Shown piece by piece: positions 9,301 to 17,726 of a DNA stretch of 64,000 bases. Both the position numbers and the translations under genes were made by a program. The notes beneath the pieces are model-generated. The model had not been told where the DNA came from, searched no databases, and saw only the letters and a list, made by a program, of their open reading frames with translations. Positions within the stretch are counted from its first letter, which is position 1. Each line of letters opens with the position of its first letter. This DNA comes from Methylobacterium sp. NMS14P (lineage in GTDB: Bacteria > Pseudomonadota > Alphaproteobacteria > Rhizobiales > Beijerinckiaceae), in assembly GCF_028583545.1 (NCBI RefSeq), contig NZ_CP087107.1, positions 186,001 to 250,000 of the forward strand, given 5' to 3'.

Positions 9301-10257
9301 GTGACCGCACCGGATACAGACGGCCCGCCGCGCGACTTCGTCGGCTACGGCGAGGCGCCGCCCGACGCCCGCTGGCCCGGCGGCGCCCGCGTCGCCGTCC
9401 AGTTCGTGCTGAACTACGAGGAGGGCGGCGAGCGCTCCGTCCTCGACGGCGACCCCCACGCCGAGATCTTCCTCTCCGAGATCGCCGGGGCCACGCCCTT
9501 CCCCGCGCGGCACATGAGCATGGAGAGCCTCTACGAGTACGGCGCGCGCGCGGGCGTCTGGCGGATCCTGCGCCTGTTCCGCGAGCGCGGCGTGCCCCTC
9601 ACGGTCTTCGGCGTCGCGCAGGCGCTCGCCCGCAATCCGGCCGCCGTGGAGGCCTTTCTCCGCGACGGCCACGAGATTGCCGGCCACGGCTGGCGCTGGC
9701 TGCCCTACCAGGACGTTCCGGAGGCGGTCGAGCGGGAGCACCTCGCCCGCGCGGTCGAGACGATCCGGAGCCTGACCGGCGAGACGCCGCTCGGCTGGTA
9801 CACCGGCCGCGACAGCCCGAACACCCGGCGGCTCGTGGTCGAGCAGGGCGGCTTCCTCTACGATTCGGACAGCTACGCCGACGACCTGCCCTACTGGGTC
9901 CGCGTCGCCGGCCGGGACCACCTCGTGGTGCCCTACACCCTCGACACCAACGACATGCGCTTCTCGATCCCCGGCGGCTTCCCGTCGGGCGACCAGTTCT
10001 TCGCGCACCTGCGCGACGCCTTCGACTGCCTCTACGAGGAGGGGGCGAGCGCCCCGAAGATGCTGTCGATCGGGCTGCATTGCCGCCTCGTCGGGCGTCC
10101 CGCCCGCCTGCCGGCCCTCGCGCGGTTCCTCGACCACGTCCTGGCCCATCCCGACGTCTGGGTGACCCGGCGGATCGACATCGCCCGGCACTGGGCGGCC
10201 CACCATCCTCCCGGCGCCCCGGCGGCGGGACCGACCCCGGAGAGGACAGGTCCGTGA
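9301..10257 (+). CDS. puuE: Allantoinase PuuE (polysaccharide-deacetylase fold)
   Basis: This 318-residue protein belongs to the NodB-like allantoinase family, unrelated in fold to the classical metal-dependent AllB. It opens the hydantoin ring of allantoin to allantoate. Characteristic segments are DFVGYGEAPPDARWP at the N-terminus, NYEEGGERS, HEIAGHGWRWLPYQ and GWYTGRDSPNTRRLV. The GTG at 9301 is used because the protein then begins just before the conserved block. It lies 38 bases after puuD, and its stop overlaps the uraD GTG by four bases (GTGA), indicating translational coupling. Confidence 0.95.
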   Translation: MTAPDTDGPPRDFVGYGEAPPDARWPGGARVAVQFVLNYEEGGERSVLDGDPHAEIFLSEIAGATPFPARHMSMESLYEYGARAGVWRILRLFRERGVPLTVFGVAQALARNPAAVEAFLRDGHEIAGHGWRWLPYQDVPEAVEREHLARAVETIRSLTGETPLGWYTGRDSPNTRRLVVEQGGFLYDSDSYADDLPYWVRVAGRDHLVVPYTLDTNDMRFSIPGGFPSGDQFFAHLRDAFDCLYEEGASAPKMLSIGLHCRLVGRPARLPALARFLDHVLAHPDVWVTRRIDIARHWAAHHPPGAPAAGPTPERTGP

Positions 10258-10763
10258 TCACCATCGCCGCGCTCAACGCGCTCGCGCGCGACGCCTTCGT
10301 GGATCTCCTCGCCGAGGTCTACGAGCATTCCCCCTGGGTCCCCGAGGCGGCCTTCGACCGCGGGCCCTTCGCGGCGCGCGCGGACCTGCACGCGGCGATG
10401 GAGGCGACGGTGGCCGGCGCCGACCGGGTCCGCCAGCTCGCCCTCCTGCGGGCGCATCCCGAACTCGCCGGGCGGGCCGCCCAGCGCGGCGAGCTCACCG
10501 CGCATTCCAGCCGCGAGCAGGCGGGAAGCGGCCTGCTGGGCGGCCCCTCCCCGGAGGTGGCGCGGCTGCGGGACCTCAACCGCGCCTACGCCGAGCGCTT
10601 CGGATTCCCGTTCATCATCGCCGTCCGGGGCCTCGACCGCGACGCGATCCTCGCCCGGCTGGAGCAGCGGCTCGGCAACCCGCCGGAGGTCGAGCGCGAC
10701 GAGGCCCTGCGGCAGGTCGGACGGATCGCCGCCCTGCGCCTGGAGGCCCTCGTCGCGGCCTGA
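10254..10763 (+). CDS. uraD: OHCU decarboxylase UraD
   Basis: This 169-residue helical protein matches 2-oxo-4-hydroxy-4-carboxy-5-ureidoimidazoline decarboxylase, which yields S-allantoin. The catalytic His of the LLRAHPELAGRAA motif and the Glu-rich following helix (TAHSSREQAGSGL) are present, as is the conserved YAERFGFPFIIAVRG. With uraH and puuD it completes conversion of urate to S-allantoin, and puuE carries on to allantoate. The GTG start overlaps the puuE stop. Confidence 0.95.
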   Translation: MITIAALNALARDAFVDLLAEVYEHSPWVPEAAFDRGPFAARADLHAAMEATVAGADRVRQLALLRAHPELAGRAAQRGELTAHSSREQAGSGLLGGPSPEVARLRDLNRAYAERFGFPFIIAVRGLDRDAILARLEQRLGNPPEVERDEALRQVGRIAALRLEALVAA

Positions 10764-10780
10764 CGCGCCGGCGTCAGGCC
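10757..10780. terminator. Hairpin shared by the ends of uraD and the LysR gene
   Basis: A perfect 10-bp stem, GGCCTGACGC / GCGTCAGGCC, with a 4-base loop spans the stop codons of the two convergent genes (uraD ends at 10763, the LysR gene at 10774). It would fold on either transcript and is a likely bidirectional terminator, though a T-tract is lacking. Confidence 0.55.
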
Positions 10781-11703
10781 GCCCGGCCGCCGACCAGGGC
10801 GAGCTGCTCGCCCACGTGCTGGCGCAGCGCCTCGTGCGTCATGTCGACGAAGGTCTTGGTCCGGGCCGACAGCATCTTGCGGGACGGGTAGAGCAGGCCG
10901 AGCGTCACGCTGGTCGGCGGGGTGTGCTCCAGGACCGGGACGAGCCGCCCCTCGGCGAGGTGCGCCGCGACCTCGAACAGCGGCTTCAGGACGATGCCCT
11001 CGCCGGCGAGCGCCCAGGCGGTGAGCGTGTCGCCGTCGTCGGCGTCGATGTGCCCCGAGACCGGCAGGGTCACGGTCTCCTGGCCGTCGACCAGGGTCCA
11101 GCGGAACTGCTCGGAGCCGGGATAGCGCAGCAGCAGGCAAGCGTGCTGCAGCAGGTCCGCCGGCTCGGCGGGCGCGGGGTGCTCGGCCAGGTAGGCCGGC
11201 GCCGCGCACAGGACCCGCTCGATCTCCGCGACCTTCCGCAGGGTGAAGGTGGAATCGCGCATCTGCGACAGGCGGACCGCGACGTCGACCGCCTCCTGCA
11301 CGAGGTCGAGGAGGTGCTCCGACAGGCGCAGCCGGACATCGGTCTCGCCGTGGCGGGCGCGGAAGCGCGGCACGAGCGGCGCGACGACCCGGCGGCCGAG
11401 ACCGAGCGGCGCCGTCACCTTCAGCACCCCGCGGGGCACCGCGCCCGCGGTCTCGACGCTCTTCTCCGCCTGCTCGACCGCCGCGGTGATGTCGAGGCAG
11501 CGGTCGTAGAAGATCCGGCCGGCCTCCGTGAGGCTCATGCGCCGCGTCGTCCGGGTCAGCAGCAGGCAGCCGAGATGCTCCTCCAGGGTCTGGATCCGGT
11601 AGCTCACCACCGACGGTGACAGCCGCAGCGAGCGGCCGGCGGCCGAGAAGCTCCCCGTCTCCGCCGAGCGCAGGAAGATGCGGATGCTCTCCAGAGAAAT
11701 CAT
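10774..11703 (-). CDS. LysR-family transcriptional regulator
   Basis: A 309-residue LysR protein. The N-terminal winged HTH covers residues about 1-60 (SIRIFLRSAETGSFSAAGRS, LSPSVVSYRIQTLEEHLG) and the effector-binding domain covers about 90-295. It lies between the puuDE-uraD operon and the permease/Mo-hydroxylase operon, so a role in controlling purine catabolism is plausible, but no operator was identified with confidence. The gene upstream (Tsx-like channel) is on the same strand, 238 bases away, with a palindromic repeat in between. Confidence 0.9.
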   Translation of the reverse strand: MISLESIRIFLRSAETGSFSAAGRSLRLSPSVVSYRIQTLEEHLGCLLLTRTTRRMSLTEAGRIFYDRCLDITAAVEQAEKSVETAGAVPRGVLKVTAPLGLGRRVVAPLVPRFRARHGETDVRLRLSEHLLDLVQEAVDVAVRLSQMRDSTFTLRKVAEIERVLCAAPAYLAEHPAPAEPADLLQHACLLLRYPGSEQFRWTLVDGQETVTLPVSGHIDADDGDTLTAWALAGEGIVLKPLFEVAAHLAEGRLVPVLEHTPPTSVTLGLLYPSRKMLSARTKTFVDMTHEALRQHVGEQLALVGGRAA

Positions 11704-11820
11704 GGGCGGGGATCGTCAGGAGCGGTTCGGAACTGTCAACGGACTGTCCCGACAATTTGAACTCGGCGTCCGACCCGATCATCCCCCGCGGCGTTACGCG
11801 CCGGTCGGTGCAGCCCGCTC

Positions 11821-11912
11821 CGTCATTGCGAGCGCAGCGAAGCAACCCGGGGCTGCGGGACATCGGGGAACGTGGTGCCGGCCGGATCGCTTCGCTCCGC
11901 TCGCAGAGACGG
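11821..11912. repeat. REP-like palindromic element, copy 1
   Basis: A roughly 92-bp element with inverted ends: it begins CGTCATTGCGAGCGCAGCGA and ends with the reverse-complement-like CGCTTCGCTCCGCTCGCAGA. Two related copies occur at 21109-21201 and 22277-22369. It sits between the Tsx-like gene and the LysR gene on the minus strand. Transcribed, it would fold into a long hairpin, so it may protect or terminate mRNA. Confidence 0.75.
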
Positions 11913-11941
11913 CGGAACCGATCTGATCGACCGAAACGGCA

Positions 11942-12958
11942 TCAGAAGACGTGGAACGCGACGCCGGCGAGGAAGCTCTTCTCCTCGGTGCCCTTGAAGG
12001 TCGCGGTCTCGACGTTTCCGAACTTGTTGTGCCAGTACTGGAACCCGACGAAGACATCGACGCGGTTGGGTTGATCGTAGACGAGCTTGCCGAGATCGAG
12101 CACGAGGTTGGTGCGCGACAGGAATTCGAGCCCGCGGGGCGGGTTGAAGGCGAAGGCGGCCGGGTTGCTCACGCCCCGCCCCTTCGGCAGCACGATGTTG
12201 TTGAAGCCGACGAGGCTGAGCGGCAGCCCCGTGAAGGTCAGGGGAAAGTTGTAGACCAGCTCGAATTCCGGAACCGTGTCGAAGCTCTGGTCGCGGTCCG
12301 GCTGGAGATTGAACCCGTTCCGGTTCCACTCCTTGTAGGCTTGCACGGAGAGGTTGAGAAAGCCCGCCGGCACGTCGAAGGCGAAGTTCAGGCCGCCGAC
12401 GACGTCGCGCTTCTTCGAGCCGAAGGCGTCGTTCTGGGCGTTGGCGTCGAAGCCGAAGGCGAGGGACACCTCCTTGACGAGGCCGGGAACGGTGAAGGCC
12501 TTCGTGCCCGTGAGCGCGTTGAGGCTCAGCGTGCCGCGATACAGTCCGTAGGCTTCGGTGTTGCCGTAATCGGCGAAGAACGGGGCGGCGACGGAGCCCG
12601 GCGCGTTGGTGGTGCCGGCCGGGAACTGGGACCCGGACTTGAGGATGTCGAGGGAGAAGAAGTTCGTCCCGTAGGCCCAGGCATCGGCGTGGGAGATGTT
12701 CAGGATGTGCTTGGGCGCCGCGCGGGAGACGAAGCTGCCGTCGGGGCGCTGGATCTGGACGCCCGGCGAGACGGTGGGGAACTGGTAGCGGTAGCTGATC
12801 TGGGTGTCGGCGAAGAGGAAGAACGGGCCGTCCTCCACCACCGTCGTGGCCTCGGGCGCCACCGGCGCCGAGGAGGCCGTCCCGAGGTCCTGCGCCCCCG
12901 CCGCGCACGTCATCCCGAGCGGCAGCAGCGCGGCCGCGATCCGACAAGCCATGGTCAT
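11942..12958 (-). CDS. Outer-membrane channel, Tsx/OmpK-like
   Basis: A 338-residue secreted beta-barrel candidate. It has a signal peptide (residues 1 to about 22, cleavage likely after AAGA), alternating polar/hydrophobic strands throughout and a C-terminal phenylalanine (FHVF), as in outer-membrane proteins. FADTQISYRYQFP and HADAWAYGTNFFSLDILKS resemble the Tsx/OmpK nucleoside-channel family. It is the last gene of the operon with the purine permease and Mo-hydroxylase, 25 bases after the cytochrome gene, so uptake of nucleosides or purine bases across the outer membrane is a reasonable inference. Substrate is unproven. Confidence 0.75.
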   Translation of the reverse strand: MTMACRIAAALLPLGMTCAAGAQDLGTASSAPVAPEATTVVEDGPFFLFADTQISYRYQFPTVSPGVQIQRPDGSFVSRAAPKHILNISHADAWAYGTNFFSLDILKSGSQFPAGTTNAPGSVAAPFFADYGNTEAYGLYRGTLSLNALTGTKAFTVPGLVKEVSLAFGFDANAQNDAFGSKKRDVVGGLNFAFDVPAGFLNLSVQAYKEWNRNGFNLQPDRDQSFDTVPEFELVYNFPLTFTGLPLSLVGFNNIVLPKGRGVSNPAAFAFNPPRGLEFLSRTNLVLDLGKLVYDQPNRVDVFVGFQYWHNKFGNVETATFKGTEEKSFLAGVAFHVF

Positions 12959-12983
12959 GTCCGCCCCCTCCTCCCGGCCGCCT

Positions 12984-14312
12984 TCAGTTCGAAGCGTCGG
13001 CCCGCAAACCCGCGCGCTGGCGCGCGACCTCGTCCGGCGTGACCGCCTGACCCTGCCCGCCCCATTCGGCCCGCATCCAGGTCGCGAGGTCGGCGAGCGC
13101 CGCGTCGTCGATCAGGGCGGCGAAGGGCGGCATGGCCTCCATCCGCTCGTTGCCCGGGAAGCGCTGCGCCGGGAGCCCGACGAGGATCGCCCGCAGGAGA
13201 CCGCCCGCGCCCGCGACCCGCATCGCGGTGTTCGTCCGCAGCGGCACGGAGACGTGGGGGATCCCCTCCCCCGCCCCGCCGTGGCAGCCGGCGCAGAGGC
13301 CGGCGTAGCTGGCCCGTCCCCGGGCCGCGACCGCCGCGGGGATCGCCGCGGGGGTGGCGGCGACCGGCATCTCGGGCTCGGCCGGCAGGGCGTCGCGGTC
13401 GAACAGGTAGGCCGAGAGCGCCGCGAGGTCGGCCTCGTCCATGTGCTGCGTCGAGAAATGCACGACGTCGAACATCTGGTGCGTCGCGCCGCCCTGGGCC
13501 GAGAGGCCCGTGCGCATGAAGTCGCGCAGGCCGTGCGGGGTGAAGCCCATCCGCGCGAGGCCCGTCGGCGTGATGTCGGGCGCCTCGACGCCCTCGATCG
13601 TGGCGCCGCGATAGACGGCGTCCGGGCGCATGGCCTGGATCACGGTGCGCGGCGTGTGGCACTCGCCGCAATGGCCGAGGGCGTCGGCGACGTAGCGGCC
13701 CCGGTTCCACAGGGGGGAGCGGCCCGGATCGGGCGCGGCGACCGTGGCCGGCAGGCTCAGGAGGTTCCAGGCCGCCAGGGTCCAGCGCTGGTCGAACGGG
13801 AAGGCGAGGGTGTTGGCCCGGTTCTCCACCGCGACCGGCGCGCGGGTCATCAGGTAGGCGTAGAGGGCGTCGACATCCTCCGGCGCGAGGCCGCGATACG
13901 ACGTGTAGGGCATCGCCGGGTAGAGGTGGCGGCCGCCCGGCGCGATCCCGTCGCGCAGGGCCCGGTGGAAGTCGGCGCGGCTCCAGCCGCCGATGCCCTG
14001 CGGGCTCGGCGAGATGTTGGTGGCGTGGATCGTGCCGAAGGGCGTCTCCAGGGGCAGTCCCCCCGCCCAGGGGGCGCCGCCCCGGGCCGTGTGGCAGGCG
14101 AAGCAGTCGGCCGCGGCGGCGACCTTGGCGCCGCGGGGGGCGAGGCCGCGCATGGCCTCCGCGCTCAGCGGGGTCTCGACGTCGCGCGCGACGACGCTGC
14201 GCTCCAGGGCGCCGGAGGCGACGAGGCCGGCCGCCGAGACGGCCACCGCGAGGGCGGCCGCGAGCCCGGCGCCGACGCGCCGCGCGGGGGTGGTGAGGGA
14301 CGGGATCCGCAT
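12984..14312 (-). CDS. Triheme cytochrome c partner of the Mo-hydroxylase
   Basis: This 442-residue exported cytochrome c has an N-terminal membrane anchor or signal segment (about residues 14-34) and three c-type heme motifs: CFACH (70-74), CGECH (215-219) and CAGCH (340-344). Its layout matches the cytochrome subunit of membrane dehydrogenases and of IorAB/nicotinate-type molybdenum hydroxylases. It lies 8 bases after the small subunit gene, so it most likely accepts electrons from that enzyme and passes them to the respiratory chain in the periplasm. Confidence 0.93.
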   Translation of the reverse strand: MRIPSLTTPARRVGAGLAAALAVAVSAAGLVASGALERSVVARDVETPLSAEAMRGLAPRGAKVAAAADCFACHTARGGAPWAGGLPLETPFGTIHATNISPSPQGIGGWSRADFHRALRDGIAPGGRHLYPAMPYTSYRGLAPEDVDALYAYLMTRAPVAVENRANTLAFPFDQRWTLAAWNLLSLPATVAAPDPGRSPLWNRGRYVADALGHCGECHTPRTVIQAMRPDAVYRGATIEGVEAPDITPTGLARMGFTPHGLRDFMRTGLSAQGGATHQMFDVVHFSTQHMDEADLAALSAYLFDRDALPAEPEMPVAATPAAIPAAVAARGRASYAGLCAGCHGGAGEGIPHVSVPLRTNTAMRVAGAGGLLRAILVGLPAQRFPGNERMEAMPPFAALIDDAALADLATWMRAEWGGQGQAVTPDEVARQRAGLRADASN

Positions 14313-14320
14313 GGCGCGCC

Positions 14321-14866
14321 TCAGGCGGTCACCAGACCGGGGGTCGCCAGCACGAGGTCGCGCACCGCCTGATGGTAGCGGACGTAGCCGGTGCAGCGGC
14401 AGATGTGGCGGTCGAGGGCCTCGGTGACGACCCGCTCGACCTCGTCGCGGCGGATCGGCTCGCGGCGCAGGCGCTCGATCAGCACGCTCGCCCCGGTGAC
14501 GAAGCCCGGCGTGCAGTAGCCGCACTGGAACGCGAAGTTCTCGATGAACGCCTGCTGGACCGGCGAGAGCACGACGGTGCCGTCCGGCGCGGTGCGGGCA
14601 TGGCCCTCGACGGTGCGGATGCTCCGCCCCTCGAACCAGTGCGCGCCGGTGATGCAGGCGCGCATCTCCCGCGGGCCGGCCGCCTCCTCCAGCATCACCG
14701 TGCAGGCGTGGCAGATGCCCTGCCCGCAGCCCATGCGGCTGCCGGTGAGGCCCAGCCACTCGTGCAGGACGTCGAGCAGGCTCGTGCCAACGGGGACGGG
14801 GATCGGACCGACGGCCGCGCCGTTCACGCGGAGCGAGAGGTCCTTGATCTCGATGGCGGCGCTCAT
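14321..14866 (-). CDS. Mo-hydroxylase small subunit (two [2Fe-2S] clusters)
   Basis: This 181-residue iron-sulfur subunit of a xanthine dehydrogenase/aldehyde oxidase-family enzyme has the plant-type cluster motif CGQGICHAC at about 47-55 with a fourth Cys near 71, and the second cluster motif with CGYC at about 115-118 and CRC at about 156-158. It overlaps the large-subunit stop by four bases (ATGA), so the two are made together. There is no FAD subunit gene nearby, consistent with electron transfer to the cytochrome instead of NAD. It has no signal peptide and would be carried out with the Tat-exported large subunit. Confidence 0.93.
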   Translation of the reverse strand: MSAAIEIKDLSLRVNGAAVGPIPVPVGTSLLDVLHEWLGLTGSRMGCGQGICHACTVMLEEAAGPREMRACITGAHWFEGRSIRTVEGHARTAPDGTVVLSPVQQAFIENFAFQCGYCTPGFVTGASVLIERLRREPIRRDEVERVVTEALDRHICRCTGYVRYHQAVRDLVLATPGLVTA

Positions 14867-17715
14867 GCCAGTGCCTCGCGGATGCGCTCGGGCCGGATGG
14901 GGAGTTCGTGGAAGCGGTGGCCGATCGCGTGCGCGACGGCGTTGGCCAGCGCCGGGACGACGGCGATCATCACGACCTCGGCGATGCCCTTGGGCGGGTC
15001 GGTCTCGGAGAGCGGCGGCAGGATCTCCACCGTCTGGTTCCACGGGGCCACGTCGCGGGCGCGGGGCAGCTCGTAGCGGTTCCAGTTCCACGTGCCGTCG
15101 CCGGGGCCGTCCTCGTAGAGGGGCAGCACCTCCTTGAGGGCGTGGCCGATCCCCATGGCGAGGCCGCCCTGCACCTGGCCGGAGACCAGCTCGGGCACGA
15201 TCTGGCGGCCGCACTCGAGGATCGAGTGGTGGGACAGGATCGTCACGTCGCCGCTGGCGGTGTCGACCGCGACCTCCGCCAGGGTGGCCATCGGCGAATA
15301 GTAGGTCGTGCCGACATTGTTGCGCTGGGTCGGCGGGTAGAAGACCGCCGCCCGGGGCACGAAGTGCCAGCCCGCATTCGCCATCAGGGCGCGGCGCTCG
15401 GGTGGGGCCCCGGCGCCGTAGCGCACCGACAGGGCGTCGATCGGCAGGCGCGTCCGGCCCGTTCCGGGCAGGTCGAACTCGGCCTCGGCCCATTGCCAGC
15501 GGTTGAAGGTGTGGAGGGTCACGCCCACCGGCAGCCCGAGCCGGTGCGCCTCGGCGGCGACCTGCTCCAGCGACAGCGGCGGCAGGCCGCCGCCCAGCAC
15601 TTGCCCGTCCACCAGCCGCAGCTCATCGCGGGCGACCACGTGGTAGGAGGCCAGCGCCCCGCCGCCGCCGCCCCGCGCCCAGAGCGCGCGGGCGGCGGGC
15701 CAGACGGCGTGGTCGACGAGGAACCGCGCGGCCGTCCGGGTGGCGTGGCCGAGGTAGTAGGCGGAGTTGGTCGCGCTCATCGGCGAGGTGAAGCGCGGGG
15801 TCCAGCGGGGGTTCTGCGCCCGGCGGTCCTCCTCTTCCTGGGGCGTCGTGTAGGGCTGGTCGGAGGTCTCGAGGGGCATCTCGGGCCAGCGCACCACGCC
15901 GAACGCGGTCTCCGAAGGCACCCGGCCGAGGATCTCGGCCACCATGACCGCCTGCGAGGTGGTGACGCCCGGGCCCATCTCGTGGGCGACGTGGCGCAGG
16001 CTCAGGCGGCCCCGCGGGTCGAGCTCCAGCGACGCGACCGCCGCCTCGGCGCCCGTGCCGTAATCCTTGTGCACCTGCGCGAAGCCGACGCCGTAGCGGC
16101 GGCCGGGATGGGCGGCCTCGTAGGCGGCCTTGCGCGCCGCCCGGTCCCGCCAGAGCGGGTGCGCGGCGGCCTTCGTCAGGATCTCCGCGTTGCGCAGCGC
16201 CCCGGCCGGGACCGCGCCCTGGCTGTTGCGCTGGCCCGAGCGGAGCACGTTGCGCAGGCGCAGCTCGATCGCGTCGATGTCCAGAAGCGCCGCCGCCTCG
16301 TCGACCATCATCTCGGTGGCCGACATCGTCTGGAGCGTGCCGAAGCCCCGGGTCGATCCGGCCTCCACGGCCCGCGAGGCCAGGGCGATCGCCTGGAAGT
16401 CGCTCTTCGGCAGGTAGTAGATCGACTGCGCCGCGGTGGCGCCGACGAAGGAGACCGCGACGGAGTAGTTGGGGCGCCCGCCGCCGTCGCAGGCGAAGCG
16501 CCCGGTCATGGCCCGGAACCGGCCGCTGGCCCGGTCCACCAGCAGGACGTTGTCCATGCGGAAGGCGTGGCGCTTCAGCCCGTTCTGGAACTGCTCGAAC
16601 CGGTCGTTGGCGAGGCGCACCGGCCGCCCGCCCGCGTAGAGCGCGGCCACGACGCAGAGGAACGGGAAGATGTGGTGGTCCTTCGTCCCGTACCCGACCG
16701 TGTAGCCGACCTTGAGATCGACCTCCCTGAGCGGGAACCGGGACTTCGAGACCAGCGCGGCGGCGGCCTCGGCCACGTCGTAGGGCGACTGCGTCGCCAT
16801 CATCAGGCGCAGCGTGCCGGTGTCCGGATCGTACCAGACGTTGCCGTTGTCGGCCTCCATGGCCGAGGCGTCCGTCGACTGCGACCGGTAGGTCCGCCGC
16901 ATCACCAGGGCGTCCGCGCCGGCGCCGTCGATCTCGGCCGCGATGGCGGCCGCCGCCGCCATGCCCCTGGCGAAGGGGCCGTCCTCGCCGGCCTTCGGCC
17001 AGGCGGGTTCGTCGCCGGAGAAGCCGGCGAAGATCGGGGACTGCTCGAACGGCGAGAACCGGTCGGGCGCGTCCGGCGCGTCGCCCTCGATCCGCACCCA
17101 GCGCGAGGCGCCGTAATGGGCCGGCGGCCTGGGACCGGTCTCGGCGCCGTACTGCACGACGTCGTCGGCGAAGCGCAGGGTGCGCTTGGCCGCGGCGAAG
17201 CGCGGGAAGTCGGCGTAGATCAGGATCGCCACCGGCTGCCCGAGCAGGCGCGGCGTCTCGCCCCGCGGCACGAGGAACCAGTCGCCGAAGAAGTCGGGGT
17301 GCGGGACCGAGACCCCGTCCGCCACCAGGTCCTCGTGCCGGACGATCCGGTCCGGCCGCAGGGAGGCCGGGAGCCGCGACAGGTCGAGGCCGGTGAAGCG
17401 GCGGTCGGCGCGGGTCGCCGCGACGAGGAAGGCGTGGGCTTGGCCGGCGGGCCAGCCGGCGAGGTCGCGGGCCCGGTAGTCGCGGGAGAAGGTCTTGGCG
17501 CCCGTGACCTTGGCGACGGCGTCGAGGCGGTAGCGGGGCCGGCCCGGCGCGGCCCACGGGGAGCCGGCGGACAGGCCGGTCTCGGCGAGCTGCGCCCGGG
17601 CCGGGGGCGCCAGGAAGGAGACCTTCACGGCGACGCCCGCCGCCGCGCCGGCCTTCAGGAAGTGGCGCCGCGAGAGCGCCTTGATGGTCTCGGCCGACAC
17701 GGCGTCTTTCCTCAT
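14863..17715 (-). CDS. Tat-exported molybdopterin large subunit, xanthine dehydrogenase family
   Basis: A 950-residue molybdenum-cofactor subunit of the isoquinoline oxidoreductase (IorB)/xanthine dehydrogenase family. A twin-arginine signal (SRRHFLKAGAAAG, about residues 15-27) predicts periplasmic location. Conserved cofactor segments include GSTRGFGTLQTMSATEMMVD and the C-terminal GIAEVVMIAVVPALANAV, whose Glu (about 913) corresponds to the catalytic Glu of the family. It lies between the NCS2 purine permease (11 bases upstream) and its Fe-S subunit. Purine hydroxylation (hypoxanthine or xanthine) is inferred from context; family members also act on aldehydes and N-heterocycles. Confidence 0.9.
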   Translation of the reverse strand: MRKDAVSAETIKALSRRHFLKAGAAAGVAVKVSFLAPPARAQLAETGLSAGSPWAAPGRPRYRLDAVAKVTGAKTFSRDYRARDLAGWPAGQAHAFLVAATRADRRFTGLDLSRLPASLRPDRIVRHEDLVADGVSVPHPDFFGDWFLVPRGETPRLLGQPVAILIYADFPRFAAAKRTLRFADDVVQYGAETGPRPPAHYGASRWVRIEGDAPDAPDRFSPFEQSPIFAGFSGDEPAWPKAGEDGPFARGMAAAAAIAAEIDGAGADALVMRRTYRSQSTDASAMEADNGNVWYDPDTGTLRLMMATQSPYDVAEAAAALVSKSRFPLREVDLKVGYTVGYGTKDHHIFPFLCVVAALYAGGRPVRLANDRFEQFQNGLKRHAFRMDNVLLVDRASGRFRAMTGRFACDGGGRPNYSVAVSFVGATAAQSIYYLPKSDFQAIALASRAVEAGSTRGFGTLQTMSATEMMVDEAAALLDIDAIELRLRNVLRSGQRNSQGAVPAGALRNAEILTKAAAHPLWRDRAARKAAYEAAHPGRRYGVGFAQVHKDYGTGAEAAVASLELDPRGRLSLRHVAHEMGPGVTTSQAVMVAEILGRVPSETAFGVVRWPEMPLETSDQPYTTPQEEEDRRAQNPRWTPRFTSPMSATNSAYYLGHATRTAARFLVDHAVWPAARALWARGGGGGALASYHVVARDELRLVDGQVLGGGLPPLSLEQVAAEAHRLGLPVGVTLHTFNRWQWAEAEFDLPGTGRTRLPIDALSVRYGAGAPPERRALMANAGWHFVPRAAVFYPPTQRNNVGTTYYSPMATLAEVAVDTASGDVTILSHHSILECGRQIVPELVSGQVQGGLAMGIGHALKEVLPLYEDGPGDGTWNWNRYELPRARDVAPWNQTVEILPPLSETDPPKGIAEVVMIAVVPALANAVAHAIGHRFHELPIRPERIREALA

Positions 17716-17726
17716 GGCGTGTCCCC

